Below are positions 63,260-64,000 of a stretch of 64,000 bases of DNA, piece by piece. Position 1 is the first letter of the stretch. Every line of letters begins with the position of its first letter. The notes below the pieces were generated by a model. The model worked only from the letters and a program-made list of their open reading frames with translations. It ran no database searches and was not told the origin of the DNA. Source of the DNA: Sipunculus nudus (lineage: Eukaryota > Annelida > Sipuncula > Golfingiida > Sipunculidae); contig CM049320.1 in NCBI GenBank assembly GCA_026874595.1, positions 21,395,714 through 21,459,713 on the forward strand, written 5' to 3'. Made by a program: the position numbers and the translations under genes.

Positions 63260-63704
63260 AATAAGTGAGTGTTGATGATGATTAAATGATTGAAATTATT
63301 CAGCTAGAGGAACATACTGACTAATATTGTTTAACAGTCAAATATGGGCGATATCCTTTACATCCATGACAATTACTGCTAATGAATAAACTTATTCTAG
63401 TGGCGATTGTCAATCTATATAAATTTCATGTTGTTATGGTTATATAGTTTGCAATTTTCCCTAATTTCCTCATTGTGCCCTCGAGTAAAATAAATAGATT
63501 AGGTATGGGCATTTTTCTTGAATAAAAATGGCTCAAACAACAAGCGGAAATATTTGATGATTAAAAAAATAATCATACTTGCTTTTATACAGTCATAATC
63601 AGTATTTTTTCCGGCATCAGTTAAACAAATATTTGTATGAACACACTCGTGAGAAGTTATTTTTGCAAAATACTCTTGACATAAGATATATATATATATG
63701 TTGG

Positions 63705-63863
63705 AGCCCTTTTGCGGATCTCGTCCATCTGCCGATGGATTTGGCCAATATGAGGATCCGTTATCGGGCTGCCAATCTGCAGATGGGCAGTCCAATACCG
63801 GATTTGATATCATGCACTATCTGGCCCATCAGCAGATGGGCTTGGCCCAATAACCGATTTTAG
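63705..63863 (-). repeat. ATCTGCAGAT-palindrome repeat, related to 29333-29838
   Basis: On the minus strand ATCGGTTATTGGGCCAAGCC is followed by CCATCTGCTGATGGGC, CCCATCTGCAGATTGGC and CCATCGGCAGATGGAC. The first 15 bases match 29727-29741 exactly, but the palindrome is CTGCAG here and CTTAAG there. Confidence 0.6.
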
Positions 63864-63979
63864 TTTTTATTAGTAATACGTTATTATTTTATTATCTTGA
63901 TGACTCGCACACAGACAATTTTTTCTCAGAACTTACCGTATATGACGTAATAAGCGCCCCTCCCGTAATAATTAAGCGC

Positions 63980-63994
63980 ACCCCCCCCCCCCCA
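63980..63994. repeat. C-run at the window end
   Basis: Run of about 14 C after GTAATAATTAAGCGCACC. The window ends six bases later. Confidence 0.8.
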
Positions 63995-64000
63995 CCGGAT

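Overview
This window looks like nuclear DNA from an animal, most likely a bivalve mollusc. It is AT-rich and gene-poor, its genes are split by introns, and it is crowded with microsatellites, tRNA-derived SINEs and short non-autonomous repeats. The assignment to bivalves is an inference. It rests on a stand-alone WxxW-domain secreted protein, a divergent C-type lectin and repeat types typical of mollusc genomes, not on any database match. There is no bacterial operon, rRNA, CRISPR array or true tRNA gene that I can support.

I can support two protein-coding genes, both on the minus strand and at opposite ends of the window. (1) At 3948-6058 a three-exon gene encodes a 226-residue secreted, cysteine-rich protein with one WxxW domain (the domain of CILP and gel-forming mucins). 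It has a TATA box at 6184-6191. (2) At 53781-63125 a five-exon gene encodes a 299-residue secreted protein with two C-type lectin-like domains (CTLDs). It has a TATA-like box at 63252-63259. All six introns in the two genes are phase 1 with GT-AG ends, and the exon frames join without a stop. Both products look extracellular. I see no evidence that they act together.

The roughly 47 kb between the genes (6.2-53.8 kb) holds no gene I can support. It is a patchwork of repeats: a tRNA-derived SINE family (four copies); a microsatellite-bearing (CT)n element family (three copies); a family ending in G- and C-tracts (four copies); a 657-bp foldback element with 168-bp inverted arms and a 7-bp direct repeat at its borders (41646-42302); a TTCGCGA-rich MITE-like element with TA at each end (28822-29252); and three sequence-unrelated families built the same way, with blocks of a short self-similar motif (GAGTCC, GGTACA, or ATCTTAAGAT) on both sides of an AT-rich core. 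Segments with no recognisable content are listed as such.

The most striking structure is inside intron 3 of the lectin gene. It is a satellite of about 2.8 kb (55645-58443), roughly 59 units of 46-48 bp. Each unit carries a near-perfect 28-bp dyad (AGGTCTGTG, 10 nt, CACAGACCT), and there are higher-order duplications at about 520 and 994 bp. A strong acceptor just after the first lectin domain would, if used, place a stop codon exactly at the domain end, which suggests a possible one-domain isoform.
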